In this document: positions 17,779-27,291 of the stretch, piece by piece
How the letters are laid out: the number at the start of each line of letters is the position of its first letter
Numbering within the stretch: position 1 is the stretch's first letter
Assembly: GCF_003254295.1 (NCBI RefSeq)
Contig: NZ_QKZO01000002.1
Span: forward strand, 328,820-392,819
Direction of reading: 5' to 3'
Length of the DNA stretch: 64,000 nucleotides
Source: Rhodobacter capsulatus
GTDB taxonomy: Bacteria; Pseudomonadota; Alphaproteobacteria; Rhodobacterales; Rhodobacteraceae
The notes under the pieces: model-generated
Told to the model about the DNA's origin: nothing
Database searches by the model: none
The model's input: the letters and a program-made list of their open reading frames with translations, nothing else
Made by a program: the position numbers and the translations under genes

Positions 17779-19155
17779 ATGGATGGCACCGTTCTTGTCG
17801 CCGATGACGACCGCACGATCCGCACCGTTCTGACCCAGGCGCTGACCCGCGCCGGCTGCAAGGTCCATGCGACGGCGTCCCTGATGACGCTGATGCGCTG
17901 GGTCGAGGAGGGCAAGGGCGATCTGGTGATTTCCGACGTGGTCATGCCCGATGGCAACGGGCTCGAGGCGCTGCCGCGGATCGCGCGGGAACGGCCGGGC
18001 CTGCCGGTGATCGTGATCTCGGCGCAAAACACCATCATGACGGCGATTCAGGCGGCCGAGGCCGATGCCTATGACTATCTGCCCAAGCCCTTCGATCTGC
18101 CCGATCTGATGAAACGGGCGGCCCGCGCGCTGGAACTCAAGCGCCGCGCGCAGGTGGTGCCGAAGGTGATCGAGACCTCGCGCCCCGAGGGCACCGATCT
18201 GCCGCTTGTGGGGCGCACGGCGGCGATGCAGGCGCTTTACCGGCTGGTGGCGCGGGTGATGAACGCCGATCTGCCGGTGATGATCATGGGCGAATCCGGC
18301 ACCGGCAAATCCCTGATCGCCAAGGCGATTCACGATTTTTCCGACCGTCGCACGCTGCCCTTCGTGGTGGCGCAGGCGGCTGATCTTCTGGGCGCGGACG
18401 GGCCATCAAGCTTGCTCGCGCGCGTCAAGGGCGGCTCGCTCGTCTTCGACGAGGTCGGCGATTACGACGACGAGACGCAGGGCCGGATCGTGCGGATGCT
18501 CGATGCGCTGCCCGATCCCGCGCCGCGGATCATGGCGACGACGCAGGTCGATCTGGGCGCGCTGATGGAGGCGGGCCGGTTCCGGCAGGATCTTTACTAC
18601 CGTCTGGGCGGGGTGACGCTGGCCGTGCCCGCGCTGCGCGAAAGGGTCGAGGACATCCCGCTTCTGGCCGAGCATTTCCTCGGCCGGGCCGAGCGCGACG
18701 GTCTGGGCATGCGCCGCTTCTCGGCCGAGGCGATGGGGCTGGTGCGCGCCTATGCCTGGCCGGGCAATGTGCGGCAGCTGGAAAACACCGTGCGGCGGCT
18801 CGTCGTGACGGCGTCCGAGGAGGAAATCACCCGCGCCGAGGTGGAATTCGTTCTGGGCAACCAGCCCGCGGTCGAGCCGTTGCGCGGCGCGGGCGGCGAG
18901 GGCGAGAAGCTGTCCGCCTCGATCGCGCGGCATCTGCGGCGCTACTTCGACCTGCACGGCGGTAACCTGCCGCCGCCCGGGCTGTATGACCGGATCCTGG
19001 CGGAAATGGAAGCGCCGCTGATCGAGATCGCGCTGGATGCCACTGGCGGCAACCAGGCCAAATGTGCCGATCTTTTGGGGATCAACCGCAATACCTTGCG
19101 CAAAAAGATCACCGATCTGGATATTCAGGTGACAAGGCGGCGCAAACTGATGTAA
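17779..19155 (+). CDS. ntrC: Nitrogen regulation response regulator NtrC (NifR1), lacking GAFTGA
   Basis: The receiver domain (1-120) has phospho-acceptor Asp53 in [11 protein letters not shown] and Lys103. The AAA+ domain has Walker A GESGTGKS at 171-178 and Walker B LVFDEVGD at 221-228. The C-terminal Fis-type helix-turn-helix is [20 protein letters not shown]. Between Walker A and B the sequence is shorter than in ordinary NtrC: the ELFGHE-x-GAFTGA loop that touches sigma-54 is replaced by [18 protein letters not shown]. This fits the published finding that R. capsulatus NtrC activates the sigma-70 RNA polymerase. Targets known there include nifA1, nifA2, glnB and anfA. Confidence 0.97.
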   Translation: MDGTVLVADDDRTIRTVLTQALTRAGCKVHATASLMTLMRWVEEGKGDLVISDVVMPDGNGLEALPRIARERPGLPVIVISAQNTIMTAIQAAEADAYDYLPKPFDLPDLMKRAARALELKRRAQVVPKVIETSRPEGTDLPLVGRTAAMQALYRLVARVMNADLPVMIMGESGTGKSLIAKAIHDFSDRRTLPFVVAQAADLLGADGPSSLLARVKGGSLVFDEVGDYDDETQGRIVRMLDALPDPAPRIMATTQVDLGALMEAGRFRQDLYYRLGGVTLAVPALRERVEDIPLLAEHFLGRAERDGLGMRRFSAEAMGLVRAYAWPGNVRQLENTVRRLVVTASEEEITRAEVEFVLGNQPAVEPLRGAGGEGEKLSASIARHLRRYFDLHGGNLPPPGLYDRILAEMEAPLIEIALDATGGNQAKCADLLGINRNTLRKKITDLDIQVTRRRKLM

Positions 19156-19225
19156 ATGGGCCACAGGTAATTGTGGCAAATCCACCTCACGGGATTCGCC
19201 GCGGCGGAGAACCGGGGGACCCGTC

Positions 19226-21481
19226 GTGTCCATGACGAGGAGTGGCTCAGCTTGGGAGAAGCTGGCGCGGCTGCGGCGCCAGCGCCGGGTGCAAAGCGGC
19301 TTCGTCTTTGGCCTTGCGGTGCTGGGTCCGGCGCTGGCGATCATCACCTTTGTCGTGCTGGGGCCTTTGGGGCAGGGCGCCGACAGCATCGCGCTGCGGC
19401 TGACGCTTCTGGGCGACTTCATCTATTTCCTCGTTCTGGCCGGGCTGATTCTGCTGCGGCTGACGCAGATGATGGCGGCGCGGCGGGCGCGGGCGACGGG
19501 CTCGCGGCTGACGCTGCGGCTGACCGGGGTCTTTGCCGGGATCGCGCTGGTGCCGACCGTGCTGGTGGCGCTGTTTGCCGGGCTGACCGTCAATATCGGG
19601 CTGGAGGGCTGGTTTTCCGACCGGGTGCGCTCGGTCGTCGGCACCTCGCTTTCGGCCGCCGAAGCCTATCAGGAGGAACACCGCCACGATCTGGTGCAGG
19701 ATGCCGGGGCGCTGGCCGGGTTTCTCAACCTGCGCCGTCAGGCGGCGACCTTCGCCGATGACGGCGATCTGCGCGAATGGCTGGTGGCGGGGCAGCAGGG
19801 CATTCAGCGCGGGCTCAAGGAAGCCTATGTGATCGATGGCGGCGCCGCGATCATCGCCCGCGGCGATCGCTCTTATCTCTTCGACTATGAAACCCCGGCG
19901 CCCGAAAAAGTGGTCGCGGCGGCCAGCGGCGACACCGTCCTGATCGAGGATTGGTCGAATTCGGAATTCCGGGCGCTGATCAAGCTCGATGCCTATGTCG
20001 ACCGCTATCTTTATGTCTCGCGCGCGGTCGATGGCCAGATCCTGTCGCTGCTCGACAACACGCGCGAAACTGTCCATCTTTATCAGCAGCTTGAGACCTC
20101 GCGCGGGCGGGTGCTGTTCGAATTCGGGCTGATCTATGTCGGTTTCGCGCTGATCCTGATTCTGGCGGCGATCTGGGCGGGGCTGTGGTTCGCCGAACGT
20201 CTGTCGCGCCCGATCGGGCGGCTGGCGGCGGCGGCCGAGCGCGTCGGGGCGGGCGATCTGGATGCGCGGGTGATCGAGGAAGAGGGCGATGACGAAATCG
20301 CCACGCTGGGGCAGGTCTTCAACCGGATGACCGGCCAGCTCAAGGGGCAGCGCGCCGAACTGGTCGCTTCGCACCGCGAAACCGACGGGCAGCGGCGGAT
20401 GTTCGATTCCGTGCTCTCCTCGGTCACTTCGGGGGTGATCGGGCTGGATGCCGAGGGGCGGATCGACTTTCTCAACCCCTCGGCGGTGCGGATCCTGAAG
20501 CTGGCCGCCGCGCGCGACACCGATCGTCCGCTGGCCGAGGCCGTTCCGGAATTCGCGTCGCTTTTCCAGAAGTTGCAAGACGGTCTTCATGCTGTCGTGC
20601 AAGAAGAGGTGCGGGTTTCCCGCGAGGGGCGGCTGGAAAGCCTGCTGGTGCGGATGGCCGAGCGCCGTGCCTCGGGGCAGCGCGAGGGCTATGTGGTCGC
20701 CTTTGACGACGTGACCGAGCTGGTCTCGGCGCAAAGGATGGCGGCCTGGGGCGATGTGGCGCGGCGGATCGCGCATGAGATCAAGAACCCGCTGACGCCG
20801 ATCCAGCTTTCGGCCGAGCGGATCAAGCGCAAGTTCACCCGCCAGATCGCGCCCGAAGAGGCCGAGGCGCTGGCGCAACTGACCGGGGTGATCATCCGCC
20901 AGACCGATGATCTGCGCCGGATCGTCGATGAATTTTCGCGCTTTGCCCGGATGCCGGAACCCGACCGGCGCGATCATGACATCGTGGCCCTGACCCGCGA
21001 TGCGGTGCTGTTGCAGGACGGCGCGTTGCACGGGGCGAAGCTGACCGCCGATCTGCCCGAGGGGCCGGTGGTGGTCGAACTCGACGCGACGATGATTTCC
21101 CAGGCGCTGACCAATCTGATCAAGAACGCCGGCGAGGCGATCGAAAGCCTGATCGAAAAGGGCGCCCCCGAAGGCTATGTTCCGCAGGTCCGTGTCAGCC
21201 TGAGGGTCGAGCCCGAGGCGGTCGAGATCCGCATCATGGACAATGGTATCGGCCTGCCGCCCGACCGGGCGCGGCTTTTCGAGCCCTATGTGACGACCCG
21301 CGCCAAGGGCACCGGGCTTGGCCTGTCGATCGTCAAGAAAATCATCGAGGAACACGGCGGCATGTTGGCTCTGACCGATGCGCCCGCCTTTGCAGAGGGC
21401 GCCCGTCCCGGCGCCTGTGCCGAAATCAGACTGCCCCGCGCCCGCTCCGGGCTGCGCGCCATCAAGGATAGTGAGCCATGA
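19226..21481 (+). CDS. ntrY: Membrane sensor kinase NtrY
   Basis: A 751-residue histidine kinase. Three membrane helices in the first 120 residues and a fourth near 300 frame a periplasmic sensor domain. A HAMP domain (about 320-380), a PAS domain (about 385-490) and HisKA with RRIAHEIKNPLTPIQLSAER (phospho-His near residue 515) follow, then the ATPase domain with N-box ALTNLIKNAGEA and GTGLGLSIVKKIIEEHGG. Translation could start at GTG 19226 or at ATG 19232; GGGGGAC lies upstream. In relatives, NtrY responds to redox and nitrogen conditions and acts on NtrX. Its stop overlaps ntrX in ATGA. Confidence 0.95.
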   Translation: MSMTRSGSAWEKLARLRRQRRVQSGFVFGLAVLGPALAIITFVVLGPLGQGADSIALRLTLLGDFIYFLVLAGLILLRLTQMMAARRARATGSRLTLRLTGVFAGIALVPTVLVALFAGLTVNIGLEGWFSDRVRSVVGTSLSAAEAYQEEHRHDLVQDAGALAGFLNLRRQAATFADDGDLREWLVAGQQGIQRGLKEAYVIDGGAAIIARGDRSYLFDYETPAPEKVVAAASGDTVLIEDWSNSEFRALIKLDAYVDRYLYVSRAVDGQILSLLDNTRETVHLYQQLETSRGRVLFEFGLIYVGFALILILAAIWAGLWFAERLSRPIGRLAAAAERVGAGDLDARVIEEEGDDEIATLGQVFNRMTGQLKGQRAELVASHRETDGQRRMFDSVLSSVTSGVIGLDAEGRIDFLNPSAVRILKLAAARDTDRPLAEAVPEFASLFQKLQDGLHAVVQEEVRVSREGRLESLLVRMAERRASGQREGYVVAFDDVTELVSAQRMAAWGDVARRIAHEIKNPLTPIQLSAERIKRKFTRQIAPEEAEALAQLTGVIIRQTDDLRRIVDEFSRFARMPEPDRRDHDIVALTRDAVLLQDGALHGAKLTADLPEGPVVVELDATMISQALTNLIKNAGEAIESLIEKGAPEGYVPQVRVSLRVEPEAVEIRIMDNGIGLPPDRARLFEPYVTTRAKGTGLGLSIVKKIIEEHGGMLALTDAPAFAEGARPGACAEIRLPRARSGLRAIKDSEP

Positions 21482-22908
21482 GCGACATTCTCATCGTCGA
21501 TGACGAAAAGGACATCCGCGACCTGATCGCCGACATCCTCAAGGACGAGGGCTATGCGACGCGGACGGCAGCGAATTCCGACGCCTGCATGGAGGCGATC
21601 AATGCCGAGGCCCCGGCGCTGATGATCCTCGACATCTGGCTGAAGGACAGCCGGATGGACGGGATCGACATCCTGAAGACGGTGAAGCGCGACAACCCGG
21701 ATATTCCGATCATCATCATCTCGGGCCATGGCAATATCGAGATCGCGGTCGCCGCGATCAAGCAGGGCGCTTACGATTTCATCTCCAAGCCCTTCAACAT
21801 CGACCAGCTGATGGTGGTGATTTCGCGCGCCATGGAAACCAGCCGGTTGCGGCGGGAAAATTCCAGCCTGCGGCGGCGGGATCTGCATTCGGGCGAGATG
21901 ATCGGCAATTCCGCGGCGTTCCGGCGGCTCAAGGACCAGCTCGACAAGGTGACGAGATCGAACGGGCGGGTGATGCTGACCGGCGATCCCGGCTCGGGCA
22001 AGGAATCGGCGGCGCGTTACATCCACCAGCATTCGACGCGGGCGGCGGCGGCTTTCGTGACGGTGAATTCCGCCACCATCGCCCCCGAGCGCATGGAGGA
22101 GGTGCTGTTCGGCCGCGAAACCCCGGAACGCGGAATTGAAAAAGGCCTTCTGGAACAAGCCCATGGCGGGGTGATCTATTTCGACGAAGTGGCCGAGATG
22201 CCGCTTGGCACGCAATCGAAGATCCTGCGCGTGCTGACGGAACAGCAATTCACCCGCGTCGGCGGGTCCGACAAGGTGCGGGTCGATCTGCGGGTGATTT
22301 CCTCGACCACGCGCAACCTGACCGCCGAAATCGCCGCCGGGCGGTTCCGGCAGGAGCTTTACGACCGGCTCAATGTGGTGCCGATCGCCGTGCCCTCGCT
22401 CTCCGAGCGGCGCGAGGATGTGCCGCTGGTCGCGGGTCATTTCATCGAGGTGTTCAACCGCACCCAGGGCCTGGCGCTGCGGCCTCTCTCCGAGGAAGCG
22501 GTGGCCAGCCTGCAGACGATGGACTGGCCGGGCAACATCCGCGAATTGCGCAACGTGATCGAGCGGGTGCTGATCCTGGGCGACGGCACCGGGCCGATCG
22601 AGGCACGCGAGCTGCCGGGCAATGCGACGCTGCCCGAGGAGGGGCGGATCGTGCTCGGCGGGCAGCTGGCGTCGTTGCCGCTGCGCGAGGCGCGGGAATT
22701 GTTCGAACGCGAATATCTGCTGACGCAGATCAACCGCTTTGGCGGCAACATCTCGCGCACGGCGGCCTTTGTCGGCATGGAACGCTCGGCGCTGCACCGC
22801 AAGTTGAAATCGCTCGGTGTCGTCACCTCGGCGAAATCCGGGCGCGGCGGGGCGGGCTTCGACGAGGCCGAAGAGGACGAGATCGAGGCCGCGGGCGACG
22901 AGGTCTGA
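21478..22908 (+). CDS. ntrX: Response regulator NtrX, lacking GAFTGA
   Basis: The receiver domain has Asp52 (LDIWLKDSRMDG), and the AAA+ domain has Walker A GDPGSGKES (169-177) and Walker B VIYFDEVAEM (232-241). The C-terminal Fis-like helix-turn-helix is GGNISRTAAFVGMERSALHR. Where sigma-54 activators carry GAFTGA, this protein has LFGRETPERGIEKGLLEQA (210-228). It therefore probably does not drive sigma-54 promoters and may regulate by direct DNA binding. The length is 476 residues. NtrX homologues control respiratory and photosynthetic genes in related bacteria. It forms the second nitrogen two-component pair of this cluster. Confidence 0.95.
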   Translation: MSDILIVDDEKDIRDLIADILKDEGYATRTAANSDACMEAINAEAPALMILDIWLKDSRMDGIDILKTVKRDNPDIPIIIISGHGNIEIAVAAIKQGAYDFISKPFNIDQLMVVISRAMETSRLRRENSSLRRRDLHSGEMIGNSAAFRRLKDQLDKVTRSNGRVMLTGDPGSGKESAARYIHQHSTRAAAAFVTVNSATIAPERMEEVLFGRETPERGIEKGLLEQAHGGVIYFDEVAEMPLGTQSKILRVLTEQQFTRVGGSDKVRVDLRVISSTTRNLTAEIAAGRFRQELYDRLNVVPIAVPSLSERREDVPLVAGHFIEVFNRTQGLALRPLSEEAVASLQTMDWPGNIRELRNVIERVLILGDGTGPIEARELPGNATLPEEGRIVLGGQLASLPLREARELFEREYLLTQINRFGGNISRTAAFVGMERSALHRKLKSLGVVTSAKSGRGGAGFDEAEEDEIEAAGDEV

Positions 22909-23106
22909 GGCCGCAAGGCCCCAGATCGCAGCCAGATCGCAGCCGGACTGCGCCCCGCGGGCGACAGGAAACGTCAAATTCCGTGCTCCGGGCGCAAGTC
23001 TCTGCTTTTTGGCTGGAATCTCTTGCACCTTTGCGCATACTTGCTTTGGGAGACCGAAACCGGCCCCGCGCGACAGGACAAGACAGAAAAAAAGGCATAA
23101 GAAAAA

Positions 23107-23340
23107 ATGGCTGCCGACAAACAGAACCTTCAGGACGCCTTCCTCAACCACGTCCGCAAGACCAAGGTTCCGGTCACGATCTTTCTCATCAACGGGGTGA
23201 AACTGCAGGGCGTGATCACCTGGTTTGACAACTTCTGCGTGCTTTTGCGCCGCGACGGCCAATCGCAGCTGGTCTACAAACACGCGATTTCGACGATCAT
23301 GCCCGGCTCGCCGATCTCTCTGTACGAGGGCGAAGACTGA
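23107..23340 (+). CDS. hfq: RNA chaperone Hfq (NrfA)
   Basis: Hexameric Sm-like RNA chaperone of 77 residues. Sm1 is visible as [20 protein letters not shown] with [16 protein letters not shown], and Sm2 as [12 protein letters not shown]. The C-terminal tail is very short, as in other alphaproteobacteria. In R. capsulatus, Hfq was reported as NrfA, which controls nitrogen fixation through nifA and anfA. That fits its place directly behind ntrYX. 198 bases separate it from ntrX, room for its own promoter. hflX follows immediately. Confidence 0.97.
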   Translation: MAADKQNLQDAFLNHVRKTKVPVTIFLINGVKLQGVITWFDNFCVLLRRDGQSQLVYKHAISTIMPGSPISLYEGED

Positions 23341-23381
23341 GCGATCCCATCCTTTCCAAAGACCGTCCGACCCGCGTCTGG

Positions 23382-24620
23382 GTGCTGCACCCGGACCTGA
23401 AGGCGGTCGATGCCCGGCGCGAGCCGGAATTGCGTCTGGCCGAGGCTGTCTCGCTTGCGTCTGCTTTGCCGGATCTGCAGATCATGGGCCACGAGATCGT
23501 GCGCCTGCCCAAACCCCATGCGGGGCATCTCTTCGGCACCGGCAAGATGGCCGAGCTGAAGGAACGCCTGCAGGCCGCCGAGGTCGATCTGGTGCTGGTC
23601 GATGGTCCGGTGAGCCCGATCCAGCAGCGCAACTTGGAAAAGGAATGGGGCGTCAAGCTTCTGGACCGGACCGGGTTGATCCTCGAGATCTTTGCCGACC
23701 GGGCGCGCACGCGCGAGGGCGTGCTGCAGGTGGACCTGGCGGCGCTGTCCTATCAGCGCACCCGGCTGGTGCGGGCCTGGACCCACCTTGAACGGCAGCG
23801 CGGCGGCTTCGGCTTTGTCGGCGGTCCCGGCGAGACGCAGATCGAGGCCGACCGGCGGGCGATCGACGATCAGGTGATCCGGCTGAAGCGGCAGCTGGCG
23901 AAAGTGGTGAAGACGCGCGAATTGCACCGCGCCGCCCGGCGCAAGGTGCCCTTTCCCATCGTCGCGCTGGTGGGCTATACGAACGCCGGAAAATCCACGC
24001 TTTTCAATCGCATGACCGGGGCCGAGGTGCTGGCGAAAGACATGCTTTTCGCCACGCTCGATCCGACGATGCGCGGCCTTGTGCTGCCCTCGGGGCGCCG
24101 CATCATCCTGTCCGACACCGTGGGCTTCATCTCGGACCTGCCGCATGAGCTGGTGGCGGCCTTCCGCGCGACGCTGGAAGAGGTGCTGGAAGCCGATCTG
24201 ATCTTGCATGTGCGCGACGTCTCTCACCCCGAGACCGAGGAACAGGCCGAGGATGTCGGCGAGATCCTCGAATCCCTTGGCGTGTCCGAGGATGTGGCGC
24301 TGATCGAGGTCTGGAACAAGATCGACGCGCTCTCCGAGGCGGTGCGGCAAGGCCTTCTCGCACAGGACGCGCGGCGCATGGATGTGCAGGCGGTCTCGGC
24401 GCTGTCGGGCGAGGGGATCGGCGCGCTGGTGGCGGCGATCGAGGCGCGTCTGGGAGAGGCCTGGATCGAGGAAGATCTGGATCTGCCCTTCACCGCGGGC
24501 AAGGAACATGCCTGGCTGCATGCCCAGGGCGTGATCCGCGACGAGCGGCAGGGCGAAGACGGCTGGCAGCTGCGTCTGCGCTGGACCGAGGCGCAGAAGT
24601 CGAAGTTCGCCGCACTTTAG
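23382..24620 (+). CDS. hflX: Ribosome-associated GTPase HflX
   Basis: GTPase that splits stalled or stressed ribosomes. The N-terminal nucleotide-binding domain covers about 1-180, with HLFGTGKMAELKERLQ and GGFGFVGGPGETQIEADRR. The G domain has VALVGYTNAGKSTLFN (G1), LSDTVGFISDLP (G3) and VWNKIDAL (G4). The GTG at 23382 is the first common start codon, but the frame is open back to 23337 and reads [14 protein letters not shown] before it, which looks like real HflX sequence. A CTG at 23337, overlapping the hfq stop, would then be the start. The hfq-hflX order is conserved in proteobacteria. Confidence 0.93.
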   Translation: MLHPDLKAVDARREPELRLAEAVSLASALPDLQIMGHEIVRLPKPHAGHLFGTGKMAELKERLQAAEVDLVLVDGPVSPIQQRNLEKEWGVKLLDRTGLILEIFADRARTREGVLQVDLAALSYQRTRLVRAWTHLERQRGGFGFVGGPGETQIEADRRAIDDQVIRLKRQLAKVVKTRELHRAARRKVPFPIVALVGYTNAGKSTLFNRMTGAEVLAKDMLFATLDPTMRGLVLPSGRRIILSDTVGFISDLPHELVAAFRATLEEVLEADLILHVRDVSHPETEEQAEDVGEILESLGVSEDVALIEVWNKIDALSEAVRQGLLAQDARRMDVQAVSALSGEGIGALVAAIEARLGEAWIEEDLDLPFTAGKEHAWLHAQGVIRDERQGEDGWQLRLRWTEAQKSKFAAL

Positions 24621-24640
24621 CTTTGCGTCACAAGCCTTTG

Positions 24641-24700
24641 AAAGGGCGTATTTAAGCCAAGAAAAGCGGATGTCTTTTTCTTGGTGCAAATACGCCCTTT
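24641..24700. repeat. Interspersed palindromic element, copy 3 (short form)
   Basis: The left arm AAAGGGCGTATTTAAGCC plus AAGAAAAG (24641-24666) pairs with the right arm CTTTTTCTTGGTGC plus AAATACGCCCTTT (24673-24700). It is closely similar to copy 2 and also lacks the outer GGGGGC hairpins. It fills the gap between convergent hflX and the acylase gene and may act as a terminator for both. Confidence 0.8.
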
Positions 24701-24705
24701 CGCGC

Positions 24706-27180
24706 TTACTCGGAAGCGCCGAGCGGCTCCAGCCGGGTGATCCCGGCGGCGGCGGCGCGCGCAAGCTCCGGGTCGAGCGACATCGGCACATATTCGCCGC
24801 GCCGCCACAGATCGGCCAGATCGTCGTAATGGGACGAGAACGGATGGCCCGATTGCCCGGTGGCGATGATGAAGACCGAGGAATCCGGGTCGGCGAAATC
24901 ATAGACGCCGCGATAGCCCGCGCCGTGGATATTGGCGAAGGGATCGGGGCCGCTGCCCGCGGTCAGGCCGCGGTTGAGGGTGAAATCCCCCCCCGAGGTC
25001 GATTGCCGGATGTTCATCAGCCAGCCAAGCAGCGGATTGCGCCCCAGAACCGCGTGATCATGCCGGGCCTCATGCGCGTCGCCCCAGCGCCAGCTTTCGA
25101 TCTGCGGCCCGTATTTCTCCTTCAACTCCAGAAGCGCCGCATCCAGCGAGACCCGGGCGATGTCGGTGCAGGTTTCCGAGGGCGCCGATTGCAGCACGTC
25201 GCACCAGCGCGCGGCGCCATCGACGTTGCGCAGCACCTTTTCGAGGAAGAGCGGCTCGATATGGATGAATTTTGCGGAGAGTTCCGGGCCCAGCTCGTCG
25301 CGGATCAGCCGGTCCTGAAATTCGCGCATCCAGGCGGCATAGATCAGCGGCTCGGGCAGGTGTTCGTTCATGTCGCCGTCCCAGGCGGCCAGAAGTTCCA
25401 GCGCACGCTGGCGAAAGCGCTCGGGCGTGCCTTCGGGCGCGGGCGTGCCGGTGAACCACAGATCGGCACCCACAAGCGGCAAAAGCCCGCGCGCCGCCGG
25501 GGAAACCGTGTCGGTCTGCACCGCGATGAAGCTTTCGCGCGAATGCACCTCGCGCTCGCCCATCAGCCGGGTCAGGCGCGCGACGCGCTGGCTGTCGCCC
25601 CAATCGTAGCTGACATGCAGCGGAAACGGCCGGTCGATCAGCTTGTTGTTGGTGTTCACCACGATCCCGCCCTCGGGGTCGAGCAGGCGGGGATTGCTGT
25701 CATAAGGCAGCCGCCCATGCCAGCGGTTCGCCAGAAGCCAGCCCGGTTGCGGCATCCGCCCCTCGGTCGCATTGGCCGGATCGCGCAGCGGCAGCGCGCC
25801 GAGCGTCACCAGCCCGACCGAGGTCGCATCGGCCAGCGTCAGATTGAGCGCGGGGGCAAGGAAGCCTTCGCCCGCCGCCACCGCCTCGGGCACGGTCTTC
25901 GATTGCATGATCTTCAGCGCCGCGCTCATCGAGGTATCGGCGGTCGACAGCGCCGACCAGCCAAGGCTGATCACATGGCCGGGCGGGGTGATCTTGCCCA
26001 GATCGAAGTGACCCGAGGGCAGCACCGGGCCGTTTTCGGTCCAGCGCAGCGTCAGCGTGATCGGCGCGGCATCCTTGACGGTGACGATCACCTTGCGGGT
26101 GGTGAATTCGGCCCAACCCTCGGGGCTGCGGTAACGCCCGGGGGTTTTCGGATCAAGCTCCTCGACGAACAGGTCCTCGTCATCGGCGAAAGCGGCGGTG
26201 ATGCCCCAGCCAAGCTGGTCGCTGCGGCCGGTCAGGATGGCGGGAATGCCGGGGATGGTGGCGCCGATCACACCGCCGGTCGAAAGCTCGAGCCGGGCCA
26301 GATACCAGGGCGAGGGGGCGGAAAAGGCCGCATGCGGGTCATTGGCCAAAAGCGAGCCCCCCGCGGCCGAACGCGCGGGGGCGGCGGCGAAGGCGTTCGA
26401 GGCGGCGGCGAAATCACGATGCGCAAAGGGCGAGAGCGGCTCTTCGGCATCCGTCGCGGTCTGCAGCTGCGCGGGGTCAAGCCCCGGGAAAAGCTCGGCA
26501 TAACGGGGCAGGGCGATGGTGCCGGGGCCGGGCACCGCGGGCATCAGATCCGCCGCCCAGCCCTGACCCAGCATCGAGAGTTGCGCGCGCAGAACCTCGG
26601 TGTCGATCTGCGTGGCGTTCTGCACCGCCATCAGTTTCAGCAGCGCGATCGAATCGGCCGGGGTCCAATAGGCGATCTCGGCATCGAACAGGAAGAATTC
26701 GGGCGCCCCCCGACCCAGCGCGGCGCGGTTCACCTCTTCGATCCAGGCGTTCACGCCGCGCGCATAGGCTTCAAGCGCCGAGGCCGTCACCGGATCTTGC
26801 GCCGCGACCGAGGTCTGGGCCGCGCCGTAAAGATCGAGCCGGCGCATCAGCTCGTCGGTTTTCAGGGTCTTTGCGCCGAAGACCTCGCTCAGCCGGCCCT
26901 GCACCGTGCGGCGTGCCAGCGTCATCTGCCACAGCCGGTCCTGCGCATGGGCCAGACCCAGCGCGAAATAGACATCGGCATCGGTCCTGCCGAAGATATG
27001 CGGCACATCCTCGGTCGTGCGCACGATCTCGACCGGGGCCGAGAGCCCCTCCATCTGATAGGTCGCGTCGTAATCGGGCAGCGAGCGGGTGGCGAAATAC
27101 CAGACCCCGAAAGCCGCAAGCACGGCCAGCGCAAGCAAGGTCGTGACGATGCGGACCAACCAGGTGAACAGCCGATACAT
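24706..27180 (-). CDS. Penicillin acylase family Ntn-hydrolase
   Basis: An 824-residue periplasmic amidase made as a precursor. An N-terminal signal or anchor segment (IVTTLLALAVLAAFGVWYFA, about 11-30) is followed by the alpha chain with VPHIFGRTDADVYFALGLAH and AQDRLWQM, the family signature. The likely autocatalytic site is A-S at residues 260-261 (AAASNAFAAAP), giving a beta chain with N-terminal serine. GGSLLANDPH and LGWGITAAFADDEDLFVEE are further family blocks. Substrates in the family range from beta-lactams to acyl-homoserine lactones, and the sequence does not decide between them. It is divergent from the hydroxyacid dehydrogenase gene. Confidence 0.88.
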   Translation of the reverse strand: MYRLFTWLVRIVTTLLALAVLAAFGVWYFATRSLPDYDATYQMEGLSAPVEIVRTTEDVPHIFGRTDADVYFALGLAHAQDRLWQMTLARRTVQGRLSEVFGAKTLKTDELMRRLDLYGAAQTSVAAQDPVTASALEAYARGVNAWIEEVNRAALGRGAPEFFLFDAEIAYWTPADSIALLKLMAVQNATQIDTEVLRAQLSMLGQGWAADLMPAVPGPGTIALPRYAELFPGLDPAQLQTATDAEEPLSPFAHRDFAAASNAFAAAPARSAAGGSLLANDPHAAFSAPSPWYLARLELSTGGVIGATIPGIPAILTGRSDQLGWGITAAFADDEDLFVEELDPKTPGRYRSPEGWAEFTTRKVIVTVKDAAPITLTLRWTENGPVLPSGHFDLGKITPPGHVISLGWSALSTADTSMSAALKIMQSKTVPEAVAAGEGFLAPALNLTLADATSVGLVTLGALPLRDPANATEGRMPQPGWLLANRWHGRLPYDSNPRLLDPEGGIVVNTNNKLIDRPFPLHVSYDWGDSQRVARLTRLMGEREVHSRESFIAVQTDTVSPAARGLLPLVGADLWFTGTPAPEGTPERFRQRALELLAAWDGDMNEHLPEPLIYAAWMREFQDRLIRDELGPELSAKFIHIEPLFLEKVLRNVDGAARWCDVLQSAPSETCTDIARVSLDAALLELKEKYGPQIESWRWGDAHEARHDHAVLGRNPLLGWLMNIRQSTSGGDFTLNRGLTAGSGPDPFANIHGAGYRGVYDFADPDSSVFIIATGQSGHPFSSHYDDLADLWRRGEYVPMSLDPELARAAAAGITRLEPLGASE

Positions 27181-27291
27181 GCGAGGACCTTTGACCGGGA
27201 TTTGACGCGAAGAATTGACGGGGCAGGCGGGGGCGTTACTAAGTCACGGGCAGGCAATGTTCAACGCGCAAACGCGTGCAGGGGGATGGCG

